37,486 nucleotides of DNA from an uncultured Ruminococcus sp. (GTDB lineage: Bacteria; Bacillota; Clostridia; Oscillospirales; Ruminococcaceae), in the NCBI GenBank assembly GCA_902788785.1, contig CADALT010000022.1:1-37486 (forward strand). The letters are read 5' to 3'. Below are positions 15,194 to 21,896 of the stretch, one piece after another; the first letter of the stretch is position 1, and every line of letters begins with the position of its first letter. Made by a program: the position numbers and the translations under genes. The notes under the pieces were generated by a model. That model had not been told where the DNA came from, did not search any database, and saw nothing but the letters and a program-made list of their open reading frames with translations.

Positions 15194-15433
15194 AACAACT
15201 CCCCCTTTAAGGTTGAAATGTAAAAAAAATCGGGATAATAATTTAAACGGTTAAATGTTTATACATTAAAAATGTCCGTTTATGCTATGTATTATTACAT
15301 CGAAATAATTATATCAAATATTTTCACATAATAAATCACCATTCTTTAAACGTTTTATGACTCAATTGTTAATATGGGTAATTATAGCTAAATTATTCTT
15401 TGAAATTTATCCTAATTCACTTACAAAAAATAT
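15194..15433. other. AT-rich intergenic part upstream of the J-like gene
   Basis: About 240 nt, strongly AT-rich. A nested inverted repeat lies at 15244-15282: TAAACGG/CCGTTTA outside and ACAT/ATGT inside. On the minus strand, TATAAT-like boxes occur without a convincing -35, so I do not call the promoter of the J-like gene. I see no further gene here. Confidence 0.4.
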
Positions 15434-15462
15434 TTGCAATTTTGTGCGAAATATTGTATAAT
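15434..15462 (+). promoter_or_regulatory. Sigma-A promoter of the 246-residue protein gene
   Basis: TTGCAA (15434-15439), 17-nt spacer, TATAAT (15457-15462). The expected start at about 15469 falls right at the base of the folded leader. Confidence 0.8.
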
Positions 15463-15469
15463 TAGAATG

Positions 15470-15562
15470 TATAGATAATGAGTAATTCTGTGCTCTCATA
15501 TCAGGGTCTGCGACAGTGGGGCGTGTACCTTAATAAATAGAGACTGCCGGGAGCATTATCTA
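15470..15562 (+). ncRNA. Structured leader RNA of unknown class
   Basis: TAGATAATG (15472-15480) pairs perfectly with CATTATCTA (15554-15562), closing a domain of about 73 nt that begins within a few bases of the predicted transcription start. Inside are GC-rich, purine-rich conserved-looking segments (GGGTCTGCGACAGTGGGGCG and CTGCCGGGAG) and a possible CTCT/AGAG helix. This plan, with one closing stem around a compact junction, is like a riboswitch aptamer. It shares a few words with the ZTP motif (GGGTC, GCGAC, CCGGGAGC) but lacks that motif's 3' CCGCCTGGGC. The ribosome binding site AGGGGG lies downstream at about 15576. Confidence 0.4.
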
Positions 15563-15589
15563 CCTATACTGAATTAGGGGGAATACACG

Positions 15590-16330
15590 ATGGGTCTTTT
15601 CAATAATAACAATAAAAAGAAGCCGGCTGTGCCTGCGGCAAGTACACCCATGGCAAAGCCGATCGATCCTGATGATATCTGGAACACTCCGTCGCCGAGG
15701 CGCAAGCAGACCGTTACGGTCAAGGAGTCGAAGTACGATGAGCCTGTACCCGAGAAGCTTGAGGTCGAGTCTGTAGATCCCGAGATGATCAAGACCAAGA
15801 TGGCACAGCTGGAGGCTGAGCTGGAGCAGAAAAAGAACCAGCCCGTCAAGACTCATGCCGATTACGGTACCAGTACAGTCGAGCGTGAGGAGATAGTCGA
15901 TGCACAGACCGAGTATGAAAAGCTGTATGAGGTCGAGCACGAGAGATATGTAAGATCTCATCAGGAAGAGATAAGCGTTGCCAAGGACGACGGCATCAAT
16001 GAAAAGATGGAGGCTATGTATGCCGAGCATGATGCCAAGGTCGCTGAGGTGGAGAACACTAAGTTCGAGTTCAGTGAGGTACACCAGTCTGAGCTGGATC
16101 AGAAGCTTGCCGATCTTCCCTATGCCAAGAAACCCGAGGATTATCCCGAGTATAAGGACATCGAGGCTGTCAAGAACGAGCCCGGCCTTGAGGATATAGA
16201 AAAGCTCGGCGTTATCGACCACAGCGAAGATCCCGATAATATCGGTGATGTGGATGAAGAATTCCTGGCGAAGAAGGTCGAGGAGTTCGAGGCTATGTAC
16301 GGCGACCGCAGAAGATCTCCCGATATGTAA
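15590..16330 (+). CDS. Highly charged uncharacterised protein
   Basis: A 246-residue protein with no recognised family. It starts with GLFNNNNKKK, is rich in Glu, Lys and Asp throughout, and is predicted by eye to be largely helical or coiled coil, for example residues 60-85 and 100-160. There are no membrane segments or cysteines. AGGGGG lies about 8 nt before the ATG. It is the first gene behind the structured leader, and is followed after 46 nt by another uncharacterised gene and then a cyclophilin. Its divergent neighbour is the tail-anchored J-like protein. The function is unknown. Confidence 0.75.
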   Translation: MGLFNNNNKKKPAVPAASTPMAKPIDPDDIWNTPSPRRKQTVTVKESKYDEPVPEKLEVESVDPEMIKTKMAQLEAELEQKKNQPVKTHADYGTSTVEREEIVDAQTEYEKLYEVEHERYVRSHQEEISVAKDDGINEKMEAMYAEHDAKVAEVENTKFEFSEVHQSELDQKLADLPYAKKPEDYPEYKDIEAVKNEPGLEDIEKLGVIDHSEDPDNIGDVDEEFLAKKVEEFEAMYGDRRRSPDM

Positions 16331-16376
16331 AGGGTCCAAAGGGAGATAAAGGGGCAATACACTAGATTAGGAGCGG

Positions 16377-16916
16377 ATGTCATTGAACATTAACACCGAT
16401 AACCCGGTCATAAAATATGCGCAGGAAGGCAAAGATTTCCAGTATGACAAGATATTTTATGCCACCGTGAACGATTATATCATGGAATATAAGAACGCTC
16501 GTCTGGACAAGCTGACCGATCATGATGCTTCGGTCTGTTTGGCAAGGATCATCAGGCGTATGGAAGTAAACGGAGTGCCCGTACAGCAGTTCTTCAAAGA
16601 GGAGCTGGATGACTGGACAGATGTTTCAAACTATACGAGAGTGCTGAGATTGTGCGACCTGATGGCGAGGGATATTTTCTGCTGTTTTGATAAGAACCGA
16701 TATGACGAGAACGGCAATTTCGACAGGGTGAACAGATATTACTGCGTCAACACCGACGGCAACAGAGATTTCTTCACACTGGAGCAGTACCAGAAGTCGG
16801 GTCTGTTCAAAAAAGTAAGGACTCCCGAGAGCGAGTATTTCAAGGACCTCGAATCGAGGTATGAGGCAGGACTGCTGCCAAAGTCAAAGGATGAAGAGCG
16901 CAAGCTTTACGGCTGA
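16377..16916 (+). CDS. Uncharacterised 179-residue protein
   Basis: Not recognised. The sequence has a normal globular composition with several Tyr-, Asp- and Arg-rich helices, no signal peptide and no membrane segment. Cysteines at residues 57, 99, 107, 108 and 124 are not arranged as a clear zinc motif. AGGAG (16369-16373) is only 3 nt from the ATG, but sits 9 nt from an in-frame TTG at 16383, so translation may start two codons later. It is 46 nt downstream of the charged 246-residue protein and 30 nt upstream of the cyclophilin start, so all three are probably cotranscribed. Confidence 0.75.
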   Translation: MSLNINTDNPVIKYAQEGKDFQYDKIFYATVNDYIMEYKNARLDKLTDHDASVCLARIIRRMEVNGVPVQQFFKEELDDWTDVSNYTRVLRLCDLMARDIFCCFDKNRYDENGNFDRVNRYYCVNTDGNRDFFTLEQYQKSGLFKKVRTPESEYFKDLESRYEAGLLPKSKDEERKLYG

Positions 16917-16946
16917 CGCTTATTATAAATGAGAGGAAAGATTAAA

Positions 16947-17420
16947 ATGGTTAAAATAGAAATGGAAAACGGTAAGACTATCCTTATCGAGCTTTATCCC
17001 GAGAAGGCACCTATTACGGTGGCTAATTTCGAGAAACTGGTCAAGGCAGGCTTTTATGACGGACTTATTTTCCACAGAGTCATCAAAGGCTTCATGATAC
17101 AGGGCGGCGACCCCGAGGGCACAGGCATGGGCGGCTCGGACGAAAAGATCAAGGGCGAGTTCAGAGCAAATGGAGTGCCCAACGATATCCCTCATACCAG
17201 AGGCGTTATCTCCATGGCAAGATCCATGATGCCCAACTCCGCAAGCTCACAGTTTTTCATAGTACATGAAGATTCACCCCATCTCGATGGTCAGTATGCT
17301 GCTTTCGGCAAGGTAGTCGAGGGTATCGAAACTGTTGACGAGATCGCAGGCGTAAGAGTAGACTTCAACGACAAGCCTCTTAAACCCCAGGTAATGAAAA
17401 AGGTCACAATCGTTGACTGA
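16947..17420 (+). CDS. Peptidyl-prolyl cis-trans isomerase, cyclophilin type
   Basis: A 157-residue cyclophilin that catalyses proline isomerisation. All core motifs are present: FHRVIKGFMIQGGDP (catalytic Arg, FMIQ), the short-form GTGMGG loop, SSQFFI, and LDGQYAAFGKV. There is no signal peptide, so it is a cytoplasmic form. The frame is open from an ATG at 16929, but GAGAGGAAAG (16931-16940) stands correctly before the ATG at 16947, which I take as the start. It is the last gene of the unit that begins at 15590. Confidence 0.95.
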   Translation: MVKIEMENGKTILIELYPEKAPITVANFEKLVKAGFYDGLIFHRVIKGFMIQGGDPEGTGMGGSDEKIKGEFRANGVPNDIPHTRGVISMARSMMPNSASSQFFIVHEDSPHLDGQYAAFGKVVEGIETVDEIAGVRVDFNDKPLKPQVMKKVTIVD

Positions 17421-17431
17421 TATTTTTTATG

Positions 17432-17460
17432 ATGCCTCTGTTTAAATATAGAGGCATTTG
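17432..17460 (+). terminator. Hairpin after the cyclophilin gene, probable weak terminator
   Basis: ATGCCTCT (17432-17439) / AGAGGCAT (17450-17457), 8 bp with a 10-nt AT-rich loop, followed by only TTG. The poor T run makes partial termination more likely. Confidence 0.5.
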
Positions 17461-17501
17461 CGGTGTTTTATAATATTCTTTTTCATTACGGGAGGTTTTC
17501 A

Positions 17502-18875
17502 ATGATGATAAAAAAATTCGCTGCGGTGATGGCTGCAGCTGTAATGGCTATGGCAAGTGCGCCCTGCGCTTTTGCTGACTGGGGCTACGACAATGGTTAT
17601 AATACCTACGATAACAATACTTATGATAACGGCAACACAGGCTATGACAACAACGGCTGGACTGCTGATAACGGCGCTGATAACGGTGCTGTGACAACGG
17701 CTCCCGCAGGTGACGGTCCTGCTGAAACTTCTGTTGAGACAGCAGGCAATGTGGTAACGAGCATGGGCGCTACGACCACATCAGATAAGCCCACATCCGC
17801 TCCGTCGAGAGTTTATCTCCAGACCAGCGAGATCAAGGACGGTATAGTTACTGCCGAGCTGAGGATAGAGGCTGATGCAGTGGTATCCGAGGCACTGGTA
17901 TCCGTAACTTTCGATACTAATTCACTTCAGCTTGTGGGCACTGCCATAAATGAAGAGGCAGGCGGCAAGGCTGAGGAAACTACCTTCAACGGCAAGTATG
18001 TGCTCAATTATACCAATGACCTGGGCAGCAATTTCAAGGGCAATTATGTGACCATGACATTCAAGCTGCTCGATCCCGATCTGGCTACCACAACTCTTTT
18101 CCTGACGGTTACAAACCTCTCGAACAAGACGGGCGTGCCTATCTCCTACAGCGTGGATAACGGTATCATACAGAACCCTGCTTCGCCAAACTTCAACGCC
18201 CAGACTGAACCTGCGGCAGAGGAAAGAAAAAATCCCAAGGTCACCATCAAGCTCAGCAAGGGCACAGCTTTCCCCGAGGAGCTCGGTCTTTCGGATTACC
18301 GCAACATCGTAGTAGCTGATACCAGCGTGATGAGCTTCGAGGAGGGCGTGTTCAAGTTCCTCAAAGCAGGCACCACAAGCTTCGATGTAGTATTCAATAA
18401 CAACGACCTCAAGACATATGACGTGGTCATCGAGGATAATACTCAGGAAACCGCACAGGTGCAGCCCGGTGTCATCGGCACCCAGCAGACCCAGCAGACT
18501 CCCGGTGAAAAGTCTAACGGCGGCAGCGCCAAGAAGATTTTCTTCGTACTGCTGGCAGTGGCAGCCGCTATCGTTGTGATATTCGCTGAGTATCTGGTCA
18601 TCATGAAGCCTCTTAACAAGGGCGGCAAGCGCAAAAACAAGCTGGCAGAGGCTGAGGCGTTCTTCGAGAACGAGGCATATGCTGATGACGAGGACGAGGA
18701 TATGAAGGCTGACCTGCAAAAGGCTTTCGCTGCCCGCGATGCAAGGCGCAAGGCGGCAAATGCCGATAACGAACCCGATGAGATCTCCGAGATAGAATAC
18801 GAGGAAGATGTTCAGCCCGAGGAAGCTAATGAAGAAGCTGACAAAGAGGACATCACTTTCGAGGATGAAGAATAA
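17502..18875 (+). CDS. Type I membrane protein with cohesin-like and Ig-like domains
   Basis: A 457-residue protein. A signal peptide (residues 1-25, ending in AFA) is followed by a Tyr/Asn/Asp-rich stretch with repeated YDN (28-60) and a Thr/Ser linker. Residues 103-226 form a beta-rich domain (VSVTFDTNSLQLVG, GNYVTMTFKLL, ending NGIIQNP) that resembles a cohesin. Residues 245-311 resemble a bacterial Ig-like fold. A Gln/Thr/Gly linker leads to a membrane helix (345-368), then a basic stop-transfer stretch and a very acidic cytoplasmic tail of about 85 residues. GGGAGG stands 7 nt before the ATG at 17502; the longer frame from 17463 would disturb the signal peptide. If the cohesin-like call is right, it could hold dockerin proteins at the cell surface, such as the one encoded at 23718-25334. 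Confidence 0.65.
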   Translation: MMIKKFAAVMAAAVMAMASAPCAFADWGYDNGYNTYDNNTYDNGNTGYDNNGWTADNGADNGAVTTAPAGDGPAETSVETAGNVVTSMGATTTSDKPTSAPSRVYLQTSEIKDGIVTAELRIEADAVVSEALVSVTFDTNSLQLVGTAINEEAGGKAEETTFNGKYVLNYTNDLGSNFKGNYVTMTFKLLDPDLATTTLFLTVTNLSNKTGVPISYSVDNGIIQNPASPNFNAQTEPAAEERKNPKVTIKLSKGTAFPEELGLSDYRNIVVADTSVMSFEEGVFKFLKAGTTSFDVVFNNNDLKTYDVVIEDNTQETAQVQPGVIGTQQTQQTPGEKSNGGSAKKIFFVLLAVAAAIVVIFAEYLVIMKPLNKGGKRKNKLAEAEAFFENEAYADDEDEDMKADLQKAFAARDARRKAANADNEPDEISEIEYEEDVQPEEANEEADKEDITFEDEE

Positions 18876-18890
18876 CCTATAAAATATCAA

Positions 18891-18918
18891 GGTACTGTCA
18901 TTTGGCAGTACCTTTTTT
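18891..18918 (+). terminator. Terminator of the cohesin-like protein gene
   Basis: GGTACTG (18891-18897) / CAGTACC (18906-18912), 8-nt loop, then TTTTTT. It lies 15 nt past the stop codon. Confidence 0.85.
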
Positions 18919-18924
18919 ATACAC

Positions 18925-18958
18925 AAAAAACGTCCGCAAGCCTGACCTGCGGACGTTT
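18925..18958 (-). terminator. Terminator of the gltX-metG unit
   Basis: AAACGTCCGCA (18928-18938) and TGCGGACGTTT (18948-18958) form an 11-bp perfect stem. On the minus strand it is followed by a T run. It faces the terminator of the convergent gene. Confidence 0.85.
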
Positions 18959-18971
18959 GATATTTATAGCA

Positions 18972-20975
18972 TTATTTCTCAAACTGGCTCTCGTGCCTTG
19001 TGAAGAAGTCTGTTCTCGGGGGCAGGAATTTCAGCTTGTGCGAGTCACCCACATAATGTGTCAGCGGCTCAAATATCGTATCCCAGCTCCAGATCTCCTC
19101 ACCGACCTGCAAATACTCCCTGACCTTTTCCGTGCCGAAAGGTGCCATGGGGTGCAGCAGTACAGCGGCGATCTTTATCATATAGAACAGATCGGCAAGT
19201 GCCTGTGCCATTTCTTCCTTGGGCTGATCCTCATCTTTCAGCGCCTTTGCCATGTACTTGCTGCCGTTGCGGATATAGCTGTCAAGCACATATGTGCACT
19301 GATGGAATGCGAACTTCGACATATGTCTCTCATAATCGAGCACTGCCTTCTTGCCGTCTGCAAGCACCTGTTCAGAGGGCTGCAGCGAGGGCATGATGCC
19401 GTCGAAATGCTTCTGTGTGGTGTAGAAAGCTGTGCGCACCATACGGTTGTAAACGTTCGACAGCAGCAGACCGTCCTTTACCACGGGGTCTGCATCTTCG
19501 GGCTTAGCCTCGGGGTTATAGGGCTTGGGCATAAAGCTTACCGAACGCTGACCCAGACCCAGTCCCAGCCAGTGCATACGCAGCTGTTCGGGAGTATAGT
19601 AGTTCAGCAGGTCGTCTGCCATGGGCGGCTTTACTGCACCCGAGCTTGATGCCTTTTTATCCAGGAAAAGTATGTGGTGGTTAGCTATGATAACAGGCAG
19701 CTGCATCTCGCCATCGGCAGGGTCGGCAGTCTTCTCGTCACTCTCCTGCTGTGCCATCCACATGGCAGGTTCAGCAATACCGTAGAAATAGATATTATCC
19801 TGACCGATGAACTGGTACACGCCTGAATCCTTGCTGCACCAATAATCCTTCCACTCTTCCCTGCTTCTGCCGACCTTTTCAAGATAGGTCTGTGTGAACG
19901 AAACAGGTGCCCACAGCGACTCGGGCCATACCCAGACTGTCAGTCCCTTAACATCGTCCATAACAGGCGCAGGCACGCCCCACTCGATATTACCTGTCAG
20001 GCGGAAAGGCACAAGGGTCTTGCCTGTGCGGTAACGGATACCGTTCTCGGTCAGCACCTTGCAAGCCTCGTCACAATCGGAAAGCTTTGTGAACTCAATT
20101 GTGAACGATGGCTTTTTCTTTTCCTCCAGATACTCGTGGGCAGGCATCTTATCCTTGAGGGTGAGGTACTTCTCCTCGAACTCACGCTTGATATAGATAA
20201 CGGGCGGCTTTAAGAATTCCTCGATGGTCTTGCAGACCACAGGGCGCACGTCCTTGCGCTTTTTGAGCATCTCTATCCAGTTTTTCAGCAGTTCCTCATA
20301 GTCCCTCAGTTTGAAATACCAGTTGGTAACAGGGCGCATAGTGGGCTTTTCACCTGTCAGGGTACTTACGGGGTCGATGAGGTTTTCGGGCATATACTGA
20401 TGACCCAGGTCGCACTCATCTGCGTAGCCCTTTTCGGAAGTACAGCCTTCCACGGGGCACTTGCCTATGACCTGTCTGCCGTTGAGGAAACAGCCTGCCT
20501 TCTCGTCATAGAACTGCATGGTAGTGATCTTATCCAGCTGACCCTTCTTGTAAAGGGAATTGATGAACCAGTCAGTGACCTCGGCGTGTATCTCCTTGCT
20601 TCTGCCAAGACCCGATGCTGCGAACAGGTCGGGAGCGATGCCGTAGTCATCAAGAGTTTTCTGCTGTTTATCATGGTTGCGCTGAACGAATTCTTCAAGC
20701 GTGCCCTTAAACTCGCCTGCCTCGACTTTCTTTCTCCAGCCCTCGGCAATAGGCGAACCGTAGCAGTCCGTACCGCCCACGAAGATAACATTCTCCTTGC
20801 CTATCCTGTCACGCAGAAATCTCGCAAAGGTATCAGCGAACACGAACATTCCGCCCACATGGCCGAAATGCAGTTCCTTATTGCCGTAAGGCATACCGCC
20901 CGTTATTACCGCCCTTTTGGGGAACTCGGGACGTGGTATCTCAAAGGGCTTGCCGCCCTCTTTATTTTTTGCCAT
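18972..20975 (-). CDS. metG: Methionyl-tRNA synthetase, atypical
   Basis: A 667-residue class I aminoacyl-tRNA synthetase that follows the MetRS order. HFGH (36-39) is the HIGH motif. A Cys-rich zinc module lies at about 173-192, and the WVWPESLWAPV active-site block at about 348-358. The KMSKS position reads KASSSG (441-446), with the second lysine replaced by Ser. There is an extra segment of about 55 residues (264-320) before the GNIEWGVPAP block and another at about 411-426. The anticodon-binding helical domain follows. There is no C-terminal tRNA-binding EMAP domain, although many MetRS of this length have one. It is the last gene of the gltX unit; AAGAGAT is the probable ribosome binding site. 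MetRS identity is likely, but a second, standard MetRS may exist elsewhere. Confidence 0.83.
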   Translation of the reverse strand: MAKNKEGGKPFEIPRPEFPKRAVITGGMPYGNKELHFGHVGGMFVFADTFARFLRDRIGKENVIFVGGTDCYGSPIAEGWRKKVEAGEFKGTLEEFVQRNHDKQQKTLDDYGIAPDLFAASGLGRSKEIHAEVTDWFINSLYKKGQLDKITTMQFYDEKAGCFLNGRQVIGKCPVEGCTSEKGYADECDLGHQYMPENLIDPVSTLTGEKPTMRPVTNWYFKLRDYEELLKNWIEMLKKRKDVRPVVCKTIEEFLKPPVIYIKREFEEKYLTLKDKMPAHEYLEEKKKPSFTIEFTKLSDCDEACKVLTENGIRYRTGKTLVPFRLTGNIEWGVPAPVMDDVKGLTVWVWPESLWAPVSFTQTYLEKVGRSREEWKDYWCSKDSGVYQFIGQDNIYFYGIAEPAMWMAQQESDEKTADPADGEMQLPVIIANHHILFLDKKASSSGAVKPPMADDLLNYYTPEQLRMHWLGLGLGQRSVSFMPKPYNPEAKPEDADPVVKDGLLLSNVYNRMVRTAFYTTQKHFDGIMPSLQPSEQVLADGKKAVLDYERHMSKFAFHQCTYVLDSYIRNGSKYMAKALKDEDQPKEEMAQALADLFYMIKIAAVLLHPMAPFGTEKVREYLQVGEEIWSWDTIFEPLTHYVGDSHKLKFLPPRTDFFTRHESQFEK

Positions 20976-21002
20976 TTTAATTCATCTCTTTCGTATATTA
21001 TT

Positions 21003-21590
21003 TTATTGCCAATCTTCAAATTTCGGAAGTTGCTCTGTATACTTTCTTGCACATATTCCACACGCCCAGTATTCATTTTTATAATATATAATCTCATTTT
21101 CTGGAATATCGATTTCAGCATAGTTTTCAGGCAATATTTGCTCTGCTGCATTACATGTGGATTTTAAATGTACACAGTTTGTATCTGTATTCAAAATAAA
21201 ATGAACACTCTTTACTTCAGGTTGAGTAATCTCTACAGTAGTAGTTTGTTCGGTTATAGCTTCAGTTGTTGTTGTCGTGGTTTGTTCAGTTATAATTTCT
21301 GTTGTTGTGGTTGAAGTTAACTCCGTTGTTGCTTTTGTAGTAGTTGAAGTTAACTCAGTTGTTGCTTCTGTTGTAGTTATATTAGTTGTTTCTGATTCTA
21401 ATTTCGTTGTTTCTACTTTATTTTCGGATTCTCCGCTTGATTTATCAGTTACCTCCACAGATGAATCAAGTGATTTATTAACTTTCTCAGCTTTGTTCTC
21501 ACTTTTTCCAAAACACGAACCGATAAAAGCAAATCCAATAATTGCAAACACTGCAACCAAACACCCATTCTTCTTATTGTTTTTTGCCAT
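21003..21590 (-). CDS. Thr-rich stalk protein with a Cys-rich C-terminal domain
   Basis: A 195-residue protein. An N-terminal hydrophobic segment (residues 9-26) acts as signal or anchor, a Ser/Glu region follows, and residues about 70-125 are Thr-rich in repeated units of 11 residues built on TTELTSTTT and ITEQTTT. The C-terminal 60 residues carry NTDTNCVHLKSTC and WACGICARKY. This resembles a small Ada-like zinc-binding module often found at the ends of secreted Firmicutes proteins; the four Cys plus His would fit one metal site. Base composition is clearly more AT-rich than the neighbours, and the DNA has a 33-nt direct repeat, so recent acquisition or fast evolution is likely. AGGAGGGG precedes the ATG. 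The role is unknown. Confidence 0.7.
   Translation of the reverse strand: MAKNNKKNGCLVAVFAIIGFAFIGSCFGKSENKAEKVNKSLDSSVEVTDKSSGESENKVETTKLESETTNITTTEATTELTSTTTKATTELTSTTTTEIITEQTTTTTTEAITEQTTTVEITQPEVKSVHFILNTDTNCVHLKSTCNAAEQILPENYAEIDIPENEIIYYKNEYWACGICARKYTEQLPKFEDWQ
21310..21375. repeat. 33-nt tandem repeat in the Thr-rich coding region
   Basis: Two adjacent copies start at 21310 and 21343 with the core GTTGAAGTTAACTC, and differ at only a few positions. More diverged copies extend to both sides. The 33-nt period equals 11 codons, so length changes would keep the frame. Confidence 0.7.
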
Positions 21591-21620
21591 AGATTACCCC
21601 TCCTTGCATATTTTTTATTT

Positions 21621-21893
21621 TCATGATTTCGGTATCACAAGATATACGTACAGCGCCGCCAGCAAAGCGATATATACATACCACCCTATCCTGTGGGTGC
21701 TCTCCCTGATATGCCCTACAGCCCAGATTATCGCTATGGCGAAGAATGCCGCCAGCACCAGCGGTGCCCATGCGACCTTGAATCCTTCGCCGTCGATCAG
21801 AAAACTCACACCTGCCGCTGCAAATATCATGACCAGGAAAAAGTCAAGCGCATATATCACAGAGAACACATGGTGCCTCTTTTTCTTATCCAT
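21621..21893 (-). CDS. Small three-helix membrane protein
   Basis: A 90-residue protein of unknown family with a basic N-terminus (DKKKRHHV) and three predicted membrane helices at about residues 9-31, 40-60 and 70-87. The ATG lies 3 nt after the gltX stop codon (TGA), with no good ribosome binding site, so translation is probably coupled to gltX. The open frame, hydrophobic pattern and tight spacing make it a likely real gene. No function is assigned. Confidence 0.7.
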   Translation of the reverse strand: MDKKKRHHVFSVIYALDFFLVMIFAAAGVSFLIDGEGFKVAWAPLVLAAFFAIAIIWAVGHIRESTHRIGWYVYIALLAALYVYLVIPKS

Positions 21894-21896
21894 TTA

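Noticed and set aside
15470-15562. ZTP (pfl) riboswitch
   Set aside because: A few words agree (GGGTC, GCGAC, CCGGGAGC), but the 3' CCGCCTGGGC subdomain is missing and the downstream genes are not purine or folate genes.
17922-18926. 334-residue minus-strand open frame
   Set aside because: It is the shadow of the cohesin-like gene on the other strand; that gene has a signal peptide, a good ribosome binding site and coherent domains.
21228-21420. CRISPR-like repeats
   Set aside because: The repeats are tandem, without unique spacers, and in frame within a Thr-rich coding region.
21003-21590. Lipoprotein with Cys at the end of the hydrophobic segment
   Set aside because: FIGSC lies at about residue 26 and could be read as a lipobox, but the segment is preceded by an unusual charged start and the family is unclear, so I left it as signal or anchor.
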